Assembly: GCA_964408795.1 (NCBI GenBank)
Contig: CAYPAW010000080.1
Coordinates: forward strand, 1-29,622
From: JABMQB01 sp964408795
Lineage (GTDB): Bacteria; Bacteroidota; Bacteroidia; Bacteroidales; Prolixibacteraceae
Direction of reading: 5' to 3'
Length of the DNA stretch: 29,622 bases
Below the pieces are notes generated by a model that searched no databases, was not told the origin of the DNA, and was given only the letters and a program-made list of their open reading frames with translations. Each line of letters starts with the position of its first letter. Position 1 is the stretch's first letter. Both the position numbers and the translations under genes were made by a program. This document shows positions 1 to 8,400 of the stretch, piece after piece.

Positions 1-39
1 CATACTATTAAAATTATTAATTTTTAAAGGTATAGTATG
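1..39. other. AT-rich inverted repeat at window edge
   Basis: Bases 1-8 (CATACTAT) are the exact reverse complement of bases 32-39 (ATAGTATG). The interior also pairs (TTAAAA at 8-13 with TTTTAA at 22-27), so the whole stretch can form an AT-rich hairpin. It sits just upstream of the first gene. It could be the end of an upstream transcription unit or part of an element cut off by the window. No T-tract follows, so a classical terminator is not supported. Confidence 0.35.
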
Positions 40-85
40 TAACTCGCATTTATTTTAATAATGATCCTGGGTGTGAATATTTTAC

Positions 86-1501
86 ATGCTCGTTTCATAC
101 AATTATTTAAATTCATTTTCCATGTTAGATTCCATTGCCAACCTGAACCTGGCCTATCTGGTTCACCTGGATAAAAACAGCGGCGATGCCTCACGGCAAT
201 TTAAACAAATGAAACAATACCTTGTAAGGGAACGTTGTACATTCAGCAACCAGGCGATGCCCACCTTGCTGAAACCAAATTTTATTTCACGGAAACAGAC
301 GCAGGCATTGACTTATGCGGTTGAAAAAATCAGCAGTGCCCTGGGTAAGTTTATCGACCTGTACCTCAACAACCGGGAAGTAAGGGATATTATGAATTTC
401 AGCAACAAGGAAGAAGAACTTTTTTCGATAAATCCCGGATATAACATGCCGTTGGTGATTTCCAGGCTCGATGCGTTCATGGAAGATTATTCCATCAAAT
501 TCCTTGAATTTAACTGTGATTCCCCGGCCGGAATTGCCTATTCCGATATTATGGAAAATGGTTTCAGGGAGATGTTTCATAATTATAATTTCCTCGAAAA
601 CTGGGATATTGATTTTTTTAAGCGGCAGGATAGTTTGTTAAAGGCACTGCTTGCCAGTTATAATGAATACCGTGCAATCCATCGTGGAATGCCATTGAAA
701 CCGGTTATTGCGATTGTTGACTGGGAAGATGTTTCCACCTATTCTGAGTTTCAACTACATAAAAATTATTTTCACGAAAAAGGGTATAAAACGGTTTTAT
801 GCAGCCCACAGAATTTTCAGATTGTCAACGGAAAAGCAGTTGCCTGCGGTGAAGAGGTACATCTTATATACAGAAGGGTTATTACCCGTGAACTGCTGGA
901 ACACTGGGACGAGGTACAGGATTTTACAGAAAGCATAAAACAGGGATTGGTTTGTTGCTGTAACTCTTTCAGGTCGTATATTGTCGGAAATAAAAAGGCG
1001 CTTTCGGTAATTACGGATCCCAGGTTCCAGCACATTTATTCCAGAGATGAACTGAAAGTAATAAAAAAAACCATTCCATGGACTAAAATACTGGCCGATT
1101 CAAAAGAAACCTATAATAATATCAACGTCCATTTAAAAGACTTTATATTGGAAAATAAGGGTATCCTTGTGCTTAAGCCGGCTAATTTGTATGGAGGCAA
1201 AGATGTTTTCCTCGGATGTGAGACCAGCGATCAGAAATGGAGTGAGGTTATGTATGAGCACCTTAACGACAGGTCGTGGGTGGTGCAGGAATATGTCGAT
1301 ATCCCACGCGATATTTTCCCGGAAATTAAAAATGACGTAACGTTAAAATTTAAAAAAGTCAATATTAATCCTTTTGCCCTGAGGGGTAAATACAGTGGAA
1401 CGATAACAAGAGTTTCCGACAACTCGGTCATAAATGTCAGTGCGGGGGGAGGATTGGTGCCGACACTGAGTGTGGCAAACAAGAAAGACAAATTAACTTA
1501 A
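86..1501 (+). CDS. ATP-grasp ligase, glutathionylspermidine-synthase-like
   Basis: This 471-residue protein looks like an ATP-grasp amide-bond ligase of the group related to glutathionylspermidine synthase. Visible motifs in order are EFNCDSPAG (about residue 141), a pre-ATP-grasp-like segment near AIVDWEDV (about 209), the nucleotide-binding VLKPANLYGGKDV (about 362-374), the hinge-like VVQEYVD (about 399) and a C-terminal metal-loop-like segment NVSAGGG. Such enzymes join a carboxylate to an amine through an acyl-phosphate. The substrate cannot be read from sequence. The amidohydrolase-like gene starts 10 bases after the stop, so the two very probably share a transcript and act on the same amide-containing compound. 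No cofactor or carrier gene is visible. An alternative start is the ATG at 122 (Met13, MLDSIANL), which would remove a non-conserved-looking leader. The ligase class is fairly certain and the substrate is unknown. Confidence 0.75.
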   Translation: MLVSYNYLNSFSMLDSIANLNLAYLVHLDKNSGDASRQFKQMKQYLVRERCTFSNQAMPTLLKPNFISRKQTQALTYAVEKISSALGKFIDLYLNNREVRDIMNFSNKEEELFSINPGYNMPLVISRLDAFMEDYSIKFLEFNCDSPAGIAYSDIMENGFREMFHNYNFLENWDIDFFKRQDSLLKALLASYNEYRAIHRGMPLKPVIAIVDWEDVSTYSEFQLHKNYFHEKGYKTVLCSPQNFQIVNGKAVACGEEVHLIYRRVITRELLEHWDEVQDFTESIKQGLVCCCNSFRSYIVGNKKALSVITDPRFQHIYSRDELKVIKKTIPWTKILADSKETYNNINVHLKDFILENKGILVLKPANLYGGKDVFLGCETSDQKWSEVMYEHLNDRSWVVQEYVDIPRDIFPEIKNDVTLKFKKVNINPFALRGKYSGTITRVSDNSVINVSAGGGLVPTLSVANKKDKLT

Positions 1502-1511
1502 CGAAGCAAAA

Positions 1512-2360
1512 ATGGATGAATTGATTTCTTATTCAATCGGAGAAATCAAAGCCAGACTTAAGAATGGGGAATTTCCGTTTTCCGGAATTACAAAAGCCGG
1601 TTCCGCTGAGTTTCATTTTGAAAAACCAGCCTTTTTTGCCGGGATTGCCTTACACGCCGGGCATAAAGTAAGACCGGAGATTTTACCCTTGTTAGCTCTT
1701 TCAGAAAAGGAACGATTTCGCGACGAAGATCCCTTTACCGACTGCTTCATCAATCATTTTCCAATCCGGGTGGTTGCCCGTGACTCGCGGTTTGAATATG
1801 ACCTGAACAGAGAACGTCATCGTTGTATTTACGATACGTACGTAAATAAATGGAAGCTTAAAGTCTGGAAGGATATGCCAGACGAAATGGAGAGAAAGAT
1901 TTCCCTTGATAAGTATGATGAGTTTTACAGCTTAATAGATATTCTCACTGATTTCCTGGCAACACAAAGTAAACATGCACTCATTTTCGATATGCATTCC
2001 TTTTGTTACCAACGCTATAATGAAATAGCATGGCAGCAAGATCCCCGTCCGGAGATAAATGCAGGCACCAAGGCTGCCAACAGGGTACTCTTCCATCCGG
2101 TGATCTCAAAGATAACAGGAGAACTTTCTAAAACATACATCGGCGGGAGGAATATCAGGGTGGCTGAGAATGAAATATTCTACGGGGGTTATCTCTCACG
2201 AAGAATCAGCCGGAAGTACTTTAATCAGATCCTGGTCCTCTCTCTTGAATATAAAAAAATATTTATGGATGAAATGACCGGAGTCCTTTTTCCGGAAGTT
2301 CTTAACCAGTTGGTTTCTGATTTCCTGAGGTCTGTGAAAGAAACAAGCCCTCTGTTTTAA
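1512..2360 (+). CDS. N-formylglutamate amidohydrolase-like protein
   Basis: This 282-residue protein belongs to the N-formylglutamate amidohydrolase (HutG/FGase) superfamily. Supporting motifs are HAGH (48-51) near the N terminus, the RDSRFEYDLNR block (90-100) matching the family's SRF-xx-DLNR signature, and IFDMHS (158-163), matching the family's D-x-H-S metal/catalytic loop. Family enzymes hydrolyse N-acyl amide bonds of glutamate-like compounds. No histidine-utilisation (hut) genes are nearby, so a role in histidine breakdown is unlikely. The 10-base spacing from the ATP-grasp ligase suggests a make-and-trim or make-and-break pair acting on one amide metabolite, which is inference. The C-terminal LEYKKIFMDEMTG segment resembles, from memory, the subgroup of this family that neighbours ATP-grasp genes. 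The product is probably cytoplasmic, as no signal peptide is seen. Confidence 0.75.
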   Translation: MDELISYSIGEIKARLKNGEFPFSGITKAGSAEFHFEKPAFFAGIALHAGHKVRPEILPLLALSEKERFRDEDPFTDCFINHFPIRVVARDSRFEYDLNRERHRCIYDTYVNKWKLKVWKDMPDEMERKISLDKYDEFYSLIDILTDFLATQSKHALIFDMHSFCYQRYNEIAWQQDPRPEINAGTKAANRVLFHPVISKITGELSKTYIGGRNIRVAENEIFYGGYLSRRISRKYFNQILVLSLEYKKIFMDEMTGVLFPEVLNQLVSDFLRSVKETSPLF

Positions 2361-2418
2361 CAGGACAGAAAAGGACACTTTCCTGTACGGGAATGGTTAT
2401 CTTGCAACAGGAAGAGCA

Positions 2419-3693
2419 ATGGCCATGGTTATAAAAGAGAATTTGTTTGCCGGCTTTCCCGGGAAAGAAGAATTGTTAACGTATTTTCCGGGACATGCAA
2501 TGGAAGTTATCCCTGAGGTAAACGGACACATTCATACGCCCTATTCATTCAGTGCGTTTAACAATATGGAACAGCCTTTTCAGTTCGCTCAGAAGGAAGG
2601 CATTCGTGTGCTGGGGATCAATGATTTTTATACTACAGACGGGTATGAAGAATTTGCGAAATGGGCATTGAGATACCGGATTTTTCCTTTGTTCAACATT
2701 GAATTTATGGCCTTGCAGAAAGATCTCCAGGAGGCCGGGATACGGGTCAATGATCCCAACAATCCGGGACGCACCTATTTCAGTGGCAAGGGACTTGGTT
2801 TTCCGGTTTCTCTGTCTGAGAAAAGCCGGACTCTTTTGAAGAGGGTTCAGAGGGAAAGCAATCGTCAGACCTATCAAATGGTGGAGAAGTTGAATTTGTT
2901 TCTCCGGAATACCGGAATCGGCCTCTGTTTTGACCCTGGGGAAATGCAACGAACACTGGCAAAAAATTTGTTCCGGGAAAGGCATATTGCCCAGGCCATA
3001 CGGATGGCTGTCTTTGAGAAAACGGATACCGAAGAGGGAAGGAAGAAGCTGTTGCAGGCAATGTTCTCCGGAAAGGAGGTGGAATCGTCGCTCCAGGATG
3101 TTGCTGATCTGGAAAATGAAATCCGCAGCCGTCTTCTGAAAGCCGGAGGTCCGGCTTTTGTTGAGGAAGATCCGGATGCTTTTCTTTCCCTTGAAGAGGC
3201 AATGGATCTTATAAAAGATGCCGGGGGAATACCCTGTTATCCTGTGTTGCTCGATGACAAAAAAGGACATCTTACGGCCTATGAAGAAAACAGAGAGTAC
3301 TTGTATAAAATGTTAACCGGCAAGGGGGTATGGACCATTGAGTTCATTCCGGGAAGAAATGATGCCCGCCGGTTGAAAGAATACGCAACCTGGTTTTACA
3401 AAAGAGGATTTGGGATCCTTATGGGGACCGAACACAATACCCCGAAGATGGATCCTTTGAAGATCACCTGCAGGGGAGGAATTCCACTCGATCCAGTGCT
3501 TAAAAGCATCCATTTTGAGGGAGCAGCCATTGTTGCTGCCCATCAGTATCTGAAAGCGAAAGGAGAAGAGGGATTCCCGGTAGGGAAGAATCTGAAATCA
3601 ACACAAAAAGAGGAATTCATTGAATTGGGCAAGGCTGTAATCATCTATTTTAACGGGAAAAACCATGAAACAGGAAATCAAAGATCTTATTGA
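2419..3693 (+). CDS. PHP-domain metal-dependent phosphoesterase-like protein
   Basis: This 424-residue protein carries an N-terminal PHP motif, HIH at 37-39, followed by candidate metal ligands D69/D74 in GINDFYTTDGYEE and E95 in FNIEFM. A long charged, probably helical insertion (about 110-250) precedes SLEEAMDLIKDAGGIP, which aligns by eye with the motif before the conserved Ala-His-Pro of PHP phosphatases. Here that motif reads CYP, with Tyr274 at the expected histidine. A late E338-H339 pair (GTEHN) may supply ligands. PHP proteins hydrolyse phosphoesters with two or three metals. Linkage to an aldolase/dehydrogenase suggests a sugar phosphate substrate. The start ATG at 2419 follows AGGAAGAG, and the ATG at 2425 is also possible. 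The gene overlaps the next one by 29 bases, so the two are translationally linked. The exact activity is unknown. Confidence 0.75.
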   Translation: MAMVIKENLFAGFPGKEELLTYFPGHAMEVIPEVNGHIHTPYSFSAFNNMEQPFQFAQKEGIRVLGINDFYTTDGYEEFAKWALRYRIFPLFNIEFMALQKDLQEAGIRVNDPNNPGRTYFSGKGLGFPVSLSEKSRTLLKRVQRESNRQTYQMVEKLNLFLRNTGIGLCFDPGEMQRTLAKNLFRERHIAQAIRMAVFEKTDTEEGRKKLLQAMFSGKEVESSLQDVADLENEIRSRLLKAGGPAFVEEDPDAFLSLEEAMDLIKDAGGIPCYPVLLDDKKGHLTAYEENREYLYKMLTGKGVWTIEFIPGRNDARRLKEYATWFYKRGFGILMGTEHNTPKMDPLKITCRGGIPLDPVLKSIHFEGAAIVAAHQYLKAKGEEGFPVGKNLKSTQKEEFIELGKAVIIYFNGKNHETGNQRSY

Positions 3694-5641
3694 AATATCG
3701 CAGTTTTACGGTTCGCAAAAGGAGTTTGTCATAGCCGGGGGAGGCAATACTTCCTGGAAAGATCAAAACCGTTTGTATATCAAAGCCAGTGGAATTAACC
3801 TGGGTCAGATAACCGAAAGGGGCTTTTGCATTCTTGATCGAAGGGAACTGGCAGAATTGCCGGGGAAAACGTATTCGGAAGACGGGACTATCCGGGAAGA
3901 GCAGGTGAAGATCGATTTGCTGGCCAGCCGGCTAGACCCGGGTTCAGGATTGCGGCCCTCGGTTGAGACCTTGCTCCATAACCTGATTGATTATCCTTTT
4001 GTGGTTCATACCCATTCGACATGGGTAAACGGACTCATGTGCAGCCAACAGGCAGCTGAAGTATCAGAGGAAATCTTTGGAAAGGAATTTCTCTTTGTTC
4101 CCTATTCAGATCCGGGGTATACGCTTTTTAAGCGGATTCTTCAACAGGTGAATGCCTATAAGGAACAATACCGGAAATGCCCACAGGTTATTCTGGTTCA
4201 AAATCACGGGATTTTTGTGGCTGCCAACACGACGGATGAGGTACATAAAATCTATGATGACGTCCTCGGGAAGATAAAAAACAGAATGGCCACTTCGGGT
4301 GAAACGGAATGGTTTCCTGTTTCTGAAAAGATAGTGAATATTCTGCCGGGCCTGAGAATGCTTCTTTCTGAGGGGAGTTTGAAGACTGCCACCGCCTTTT
4401 CATCGTCATGGATCCGTCCTTTTCTGACCGATAAGGAAACCTTTGAGAAGGGTATCGGCACTCCTTTTACCCCGGATCAGCTGGTTTATTGTGGTTCGGA
4501 ATACCTATTTCTGGAATCTGCCGGGTCGGAAGTTACGGTTATGAAGGAAGCAGAAATGCAGATTGCTGCATTCAGGCATCGTAAGGGCTGTCTTCCCAAA
4601 GTGCTTTTTATACGGGGTGAGGGAGTGGTGGTTGCTGAAAACTCGACCGTATCCCTGGACTATGTAAAGGATATTGTAAATGATTTTTGTCAGATCAGCA
4701 AGCTGAGTGAAAATTTTGGAGGTCCTCATCCTTTGACCGGCCATCAGATGCGATTTATTGAGAACTGGGAATTTGAACATTACAGGAAAAAAGTATTCCT
4801 GGGAAGCAATCCGCAGGGGAAAGTTGAGAATAAAATTATTCTTGTTACCGGGGCAGCGCAGGGATTTGGAGCCGGAATTGCAGAGTTGCTGTTCAGGGAA
4901 GGAGCCAATGTGATTGTGGCCGATGTGAACGATGAGAAAGGTTCTCTTTTGGTGGAAAGCCTGAACAGAACAGAGACCAAAAACAGGGCTTTGTTTGTGA
5001 AAGCAAACGTGGCTGAAGATGCATCTGTCCGGAATATGGTGCGTCAAACGGTTATCCGTTTTGGCGGATTGGATGCCATGATATCCAATGCAGGCATTCT
5101 TTATGCCGGAAGCCTCGATGAAATGGACCCGGAGACCTTTGAGCAGATCACCCGGGTGAATTACAACGGTTTTTTCCTGTGTGCAAAATATGCCCAGTCG
5201 GTGATGAAACGTCAGCATGCATATAAACCGGAAAGATTTATGGATATTATTCAGATCAATTCAAAATCGGGCTTACAGGGGAGCAAGAAGAATTTTGCTT
5301 ATGCAGGAAGCAAGTTTGGGGGTATCGGGCTAACCCAGTCGTTTGCTCTGGAGCTTATGCCTTTTCGTATCAAGGTAAATGCCATCTGTCCCGGGAATTA
5401 TTTCGATGGTCCTCTGTGGAGTGATCCCCAAAACGGTTTGTTTGTGCAGTATCTGGAAGCCGGCAAAGTGCCTGGGGCTGCAAGCATCGACGAAGTAAAA
5501 GCATATTATGAAAGCCAGGTTCCTGCCGGCAGGGGCTGTACACCTGAAGATGTTGTGAAAGCGATATTCTATGTCATGGACCAGGAATATGAAACCGGCC
5601 AGGCCGTGCCGGTAACCGGAGGTCAAAATATGTTGAAATGA
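3665..5641 (+). CDS. class II aldolase/short-chain dehydrogenase fusion (RhaD-like)
   Basis: This 658-residue protein joins two enzymes. The N-terminal half (about 1-370) is a class II aldolase/adducin domain with AGGGNTSWK, the zinc pair H115-x-H117 in VVHTHSTW, and H181 in QNHGIF. The C-terminal part (about 385-658) is a short-chain dehydrogenase with TGAAQGFG (395-402), the active-site Ser in INSKSG and Y546-x3-K550. The domain order matches bifunctional rhamnulose-1-phosphate aldolase/lactaldehyde dehydrogenase proteins. The dehydrogenase half also resembles glucitol-6-phosphate dehydrogenases. The expected role is retro-aldol cleavage of a ketose 1-phosphate with NAD-dependent oxidation or reduction of a linked product. 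It lacks the usual rhamnose kinase and isomerase neighbours, so rhamnose is not assured. The gene starts inside the PHP gene and is followed 72 bases later by a SorE-like dehydrogenase. Confidence 0.85.
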   Translation: MKQEIKDLIEISQFYGSQKEFVIAGGGNTSWKDQNRLYIKASGINLGQITERGFCILDRRELAELPGKTYSEDGTIREEQVKIDLLASRLDPGSGLRPSVETLLHNLIDYPFVVHTHSTWVNGLMCSQQAAEVSEEIFGKEFLFVPYSDPGYTLFKRILQQVNAYKEQYRKCPQVILVQNHGIFVAANTTDEVHKIYDDVLGKIKNRMATSGETEWFPVSEKIVNILPGLRMLLSEGSLKTATAFSSSWIRPFLTDKETFEKGIGTPFTPDQLVYCGSEYLFLESAGSEVTVMKEAEMQIAAFRHRKGCLPKVLFIRGEGVVVAENSTVSLDYVKDIVNDFCQISKLSENFGGPHPLTGHQMRFIENWEFEHYRKKVFLGSNPQGKVENKIILVTGAAQGFGAGIAELLFREGANVIVADVNDEKGSLLVESLNRTETKNRALFVKANVAEDASVRNMVRQTVIRFGGLDAMISNAGILYAGSLDEMDPETFEQITRVNYNGFFLCAKYAQSVMKRQHAYKPERFMDIIQINSKSGLQGSKKNFAYAGSKFGGIGLTQSFALELMPFRIKVNAICPGNYFDGPLWSDPQNGLFVQYLEAGKVPGAASIDEVKAYYESQVPAGRGCTPEDVVKAIFYVMDQEYETGQAVPVTGGQNMLK

Positions 5642-5678
5642 ACGATGAAACAAGAAATTAGCGCACTGGGTATGCATG

Positions 5679-5699
5679 ACTCGTAACTCACAGTTCGTA
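5679..5699. repeat. three degenerate 7-base tandem units
   Basis: Three consecutive heptamers, ACTCGTA, ACTCACA and GTTCGTA, lie in the 72-base gap between the aldolase/dehydrogenase fusion and the SorE-like gene. They share the pattern xTCxxA. I recall similar ACTCATA-type heptad tracts between genes in Bacteroidota, but this run is short and degenerate and could be chance. Confidence 0.3.
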
Positions 5700-5713
5700 G
5701 CGAAAATAAAATC

Positions 5714-7000
5714 ATGAAGACAAAAGCAGTACGATTATACGGAAAGGAAGACTTACGCCTGGAAGCGTTCGAGCTTCCGACCCTCAAAGAGGATGAAATT
5801 TTGGCGAAAGTTGTTTCCGACAGTCTATGCATGTCTTCCTGGAAAGCAGCCAAACAGGGTACCGATCATAAACGGGTTCCGGAGGATATTTCCTTACATC
5901 CACCTGTGATCGGGCATGAATTTGCCGGGGAGATTCTCAAAGTGGGGAGCCAATGGCAAAACCAGTTTCATGCAGGGCAGAAATTCTCCATTCAGCCGGC
6001 CCTTTATTATGAGGATGGTCCCGTGGGTGTGTTAAGTGCTCCCGGGTATTCCTATCCCTATATTGGGGGGGATGCTACCTATGTGATTATTCCCAGGGAT
6101 GTACTGGTTCAGGATTGTCTTTTGGTATACGAAGGGCCGGGGTTTTATCCGGCATCCCTGGCAGAACCTCTATCGTGTGTGATCGGTGCAATGCATGCCA
6201 GTTATCATACTTACCCGGGGTCCTACCTTCACCAGATGGAGATTAAACAGAATGGCAAGATGGCTATTCTTGCCGGGGCAGGCCCCATGGGGATGGCTGC
6301 GATCAATTACGTGTTAAACCGGAAAGACCGGAACCCTTCGTTGCTTGTGGTGACCGACATTTCACAGGAAAGAATCGACAGGGCAGCTACCCTTTTCCCT
6401 CCCCGCCTGGCGAAAGAAAAAGCGATCGAACTGGTCTATCTTAACACGGGGGAAATCGCAGATCCGCTGCCGGCAATGAGAAATCTGACGAATGGAAAAG
6501 GATACGATGATGTGTTTGTTTTTGCCCCGGTCAGAGCAGTCATTGAACAGGGCGATGCCCTGCTGGCCAACGACGGATGCCTGAACTTCTTTGCCGGTCC
6601 GGAAAATCCGGAGTTTTCCGCAACCATGAATTTTTACAACGTACACTATGCATCAACCCACCTTGCAGGTACCTCGGGAGGCAATAAGGACGACATGGTC
6701 GAAGCCCTCCACTGTATGGCTGAGGGGCTTGATCCTGCAGGACTGGTAACCCACATTGGGGGCCTGAATGCTGTCATTGACACTACCCTGAACCTGCCCA
6801 CTATACCCGGAGGAAAGAAATTAATATACACCCACATCAACATGCCACTGACTGCCATCAGGGATTTTGAAAAATCAGGGAATGAAGATCCTCTGTTAGC
6901 CGAACTGGCAGCTTCGGTTGCCAGGACCAACGGCCTCTGGAATGTGGAGGCAGAAAAGTATTTGCTGGAGAATGCTCCAAAAATAGAGCTTAAGAATTAG
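5714..7000 (+). CDS. zinc-type dehydrogenase, L-sorbose 1-phosphate reductase (SorE)-like
   Basis: This 428-residue medium-chain dehydrogenase/reductase has a GroES-like N-terminal domain with the catalytic zinc candidates Cys39 (SDSLCMSS) and His-Glu in IGHEFAG. A Rossmann domain follows with the loop LAGAGPMG. The four-cysteine structural zinc lobe of classical alcohol dehydrogenases is not seen. From memory the N terminus (KTKAVRLYGKEDLRLE), the QDCLL/EPLSCVIGA block and CLNFFAGP resemble SorE, which reduces L-sorbose 1-phosphate to D-glucitol 6-phosphate in enterobacteria. With the upstream dehydrogenase half this could interconvert a ketose 1-phosphate and a hexitol phosphate, but no phosphotransferase system or kinase is present, so the true substrate is uncertain. 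Its stop overlaps the stop of the convergent MFS gene by 4 bases, leaving no room for a separate terminator. Confidence 0.8.
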   Translation: MKTKAVRLYGKEDLRLEAFELPTLKEDEILAKVVSDSLCMSSWKAAKQGTDHKRVPEDISLHPPVIGHEFAGEILKVGSQWQNQFHAGQKFSIQPALYYEDGPVGVLSAPGYSYPYIGGDATYVIIPRDVLVQDCLLVYEGPGFYPASLAEPLSCVIGAMHASYHTYPGSYLHQMEIKQNGKMAILAGAGPMGMAAINYVLNRKDRNPSLLVVTDISQERIDRAATLFPPRLAKEKAIELVYLNTGEIADPLPAMRNLTNGKGYDDVFVFAPVRAVIEQGDALLANDGCLNFFAGPENPEFSATMNFYNVHYASTHLAGTSGGNKDDMVEALHCMAEGLDPAGLVTHIGGLNAVIDTTLNLPTIPGGKKLIYTHINMPLTAIRDFEKSGNEDPLLAELAASVARTNGLWNVEAEKYLLENAPKIELKN

Positions 7001-8253
7001 CTTTTCAGGTTATCCTTTTGATTCTTTTTTGTTGCCAGTACAACACCTGAGGAGAGAAGAAGCAAGAGCAGGGAAACGACCATAATCGCAGTGCCGATCC
7101 CAAACCGGTCGGCAATAAATCCGGCTACAAATGCGATAACAGCTGTGATAAGGGTTTTGAGCAACGATTGTGCTGAAATGACTGAAACCAGGTTTTCATA
7201 AGGAACATGATCTGCAATAAACCCTGTCAGAAAGGGCTTTCTTATATTCTCAACCAGATAGATCCCGATAAAAGCGATGAGAGCCATAAGTTGCCAGGTA
7301 ATCATATAAAAAAGACCGGAGATCAGGCCGAATAAAAATCCAGCCAGTAAGGTAAAATGAGCAATATGGGTTTTATTTTTTGTTGCAACACGTGCAGATA
7401 ATTTTGATGCATAGGAACTGGCTAGGTATATAAAAAAATAAAGGACTCCGATAATAACACCGTTTCTTTTTTCAGTATCTGTATGTATCCATACAGGAAT
7501 TAAAAGAGCAACACTGGCCATGACAGGTTGTATATAATCCTTAATAGCTTGCAGATAAGCTGAATGAAGAGCAGTAGTGTTTACTATCCCCAGAACATTT
7601 GGTTTCCTGATAATCTGAATCAACGATTTTACCATAAACATGAATTGTCTTCTCCCTTCCGCACTTTCACGGTGCTCAGAACGGTTTATTTCGGAAGGAT
7701 AAGAAAAAATCAGAAAGAAATTCAAAAGGTAAGGAACAATCGAATAAAGGAAAATATGCTGATACGAACCACTGTAGAAAACAATAACTCCGGCAATCAG
7801 TGAGGAAAGAGCAGATCCTTTCTGAGACCATGAACGGGTATGTCCGTAATACGTTATTTTCTGTTCTTCCCAGCCATTCAACCTTAGGTAATCCATAATC
7901 ATTCCCTTATGGGTTCCCGTACGAAACGCATCACCTGTACCATAGAGAACAAATGCCAGAAAAAAGAGCCAGAAATTACCGGATAAATAAAAGACAACGA
8001 ATGAAACAATGTAAGCAACCAGTGAACCCATTAACGATTTTTTACGGCCGTAGGTATCGGCAACAATCCCCGAGGGAATTTCCAGTACATTGGTACTGAT
8101 CTCCCGTACGGCATAAAGAATCCCGATTTGGGTATAACTCATTCCTTTCTCAACCAGGAACAAAATAAAAAATGCCTCAAAAAACCGTAGGTTCTTCAGG
8201 AATCCATATAAACTGAACTTATAATATTGCCTGTTTCTTACCAAGTTGTTCAT
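6997..8253 (-). CDS. MFS transporter
   Basis: This 418-residue integral membrane protein shows the major facilitator pattern of about 12 hydrophobic helices. Motif A is visible between helices 2 and 3 as GIVADTYGRKKS (about 62-73). A charged central loop (about 193-210, SEINRSEHRESAEGRR) separates the two halves, and the C terminus is short and basic (KKNQKDNLKS). Substrate cannot be deduced. The N-terminal half resembles drug or metabolite exporters rather than a known sugar importer. The gene is convergent with the sugar cluster, so shared regulation is not implied. Upstream, 147 bases separate it from the C1 peptidase gene on the same strand. No clear -7 motif was found in that gap, so either read-through or a promoter of another type is possible. 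Confidence 0.85.
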   Translation of the reverse strand: MNNLVRNRQYYKFSLYGFLKNLRFFEAFFILFLVEKGMSYTQIGILYAVREISTNVLEIPSGIVADTYGRKKSLMGSLVAYIVSFVVFYLSGNFWLFFLAFVLYGTGDAFRTGTHKGMIMDYLRLNGWEEQKITYYGHTRSWSQKGSALSSLIAGVIVFYSGSYQHIFLYSIVPYLLNFFLIFSYPSEINRSEHRESAEGRRQFMFMVKSLIQIIRKPNVLGIVNTTALHSAYLQAIKDYIQPVMASVALLIPVWIHTDTEKRNGVIIGVLYFFIYLASSYASKLSARVATKNKTHIAHFTLLAGFLFGLISGLFYMITWQLMALIAFIGIYLVENIRKPFLTGFIADHVPYENLVSVISAQSLLKTLITAVIAFVAGFIADRFGIGTAIMVVSLLLLLLSSGVVLATKKNQKDNLKS

Positions 8254-8313
8254 TACGGGTGTGCATATCGGACCAACAATTACTGAACATAAAAGCTCGT
8301 CGCATTACACCGG

Positions 8314-8337
8314 GATCAGATCTTCTCATTTCTGATC
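8314..8337. other. intergenic stem-loop
   Basis: GATCAGA (8314-8320) and TCTGATC (8331-8337) are exact 7-base inverted repeats with a 10-base loop, in the 147-base gap between the C1 peptidase stop and the MFS start (both - strand). There is no T-tract after it on the - strand. It may be an mRNA processing or regulatory hairpin. Nothing else was recognised in the gap. Confidence 0.3.
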
Positions 8338-8400
8338 ACAGGTATTTTCAGGCGACCATACGACCCGGAGGGTTGTGTGGAAAATTCATGAGGGTATGGG

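Noticed and set aside
2545..3270. Open frame of 241 codons on the - strand
   Set aside because: It is fully antisense to the PHP gene, which has recognisable motifs. Its translation shows no domain and looks like reverse-strand composition.
4505..5218. Open frame of 237 codons on the - strand
   Set aside because: It is antisense to the aldolase/dehydrogenase fusion, and the peptide has no recognisable motif.
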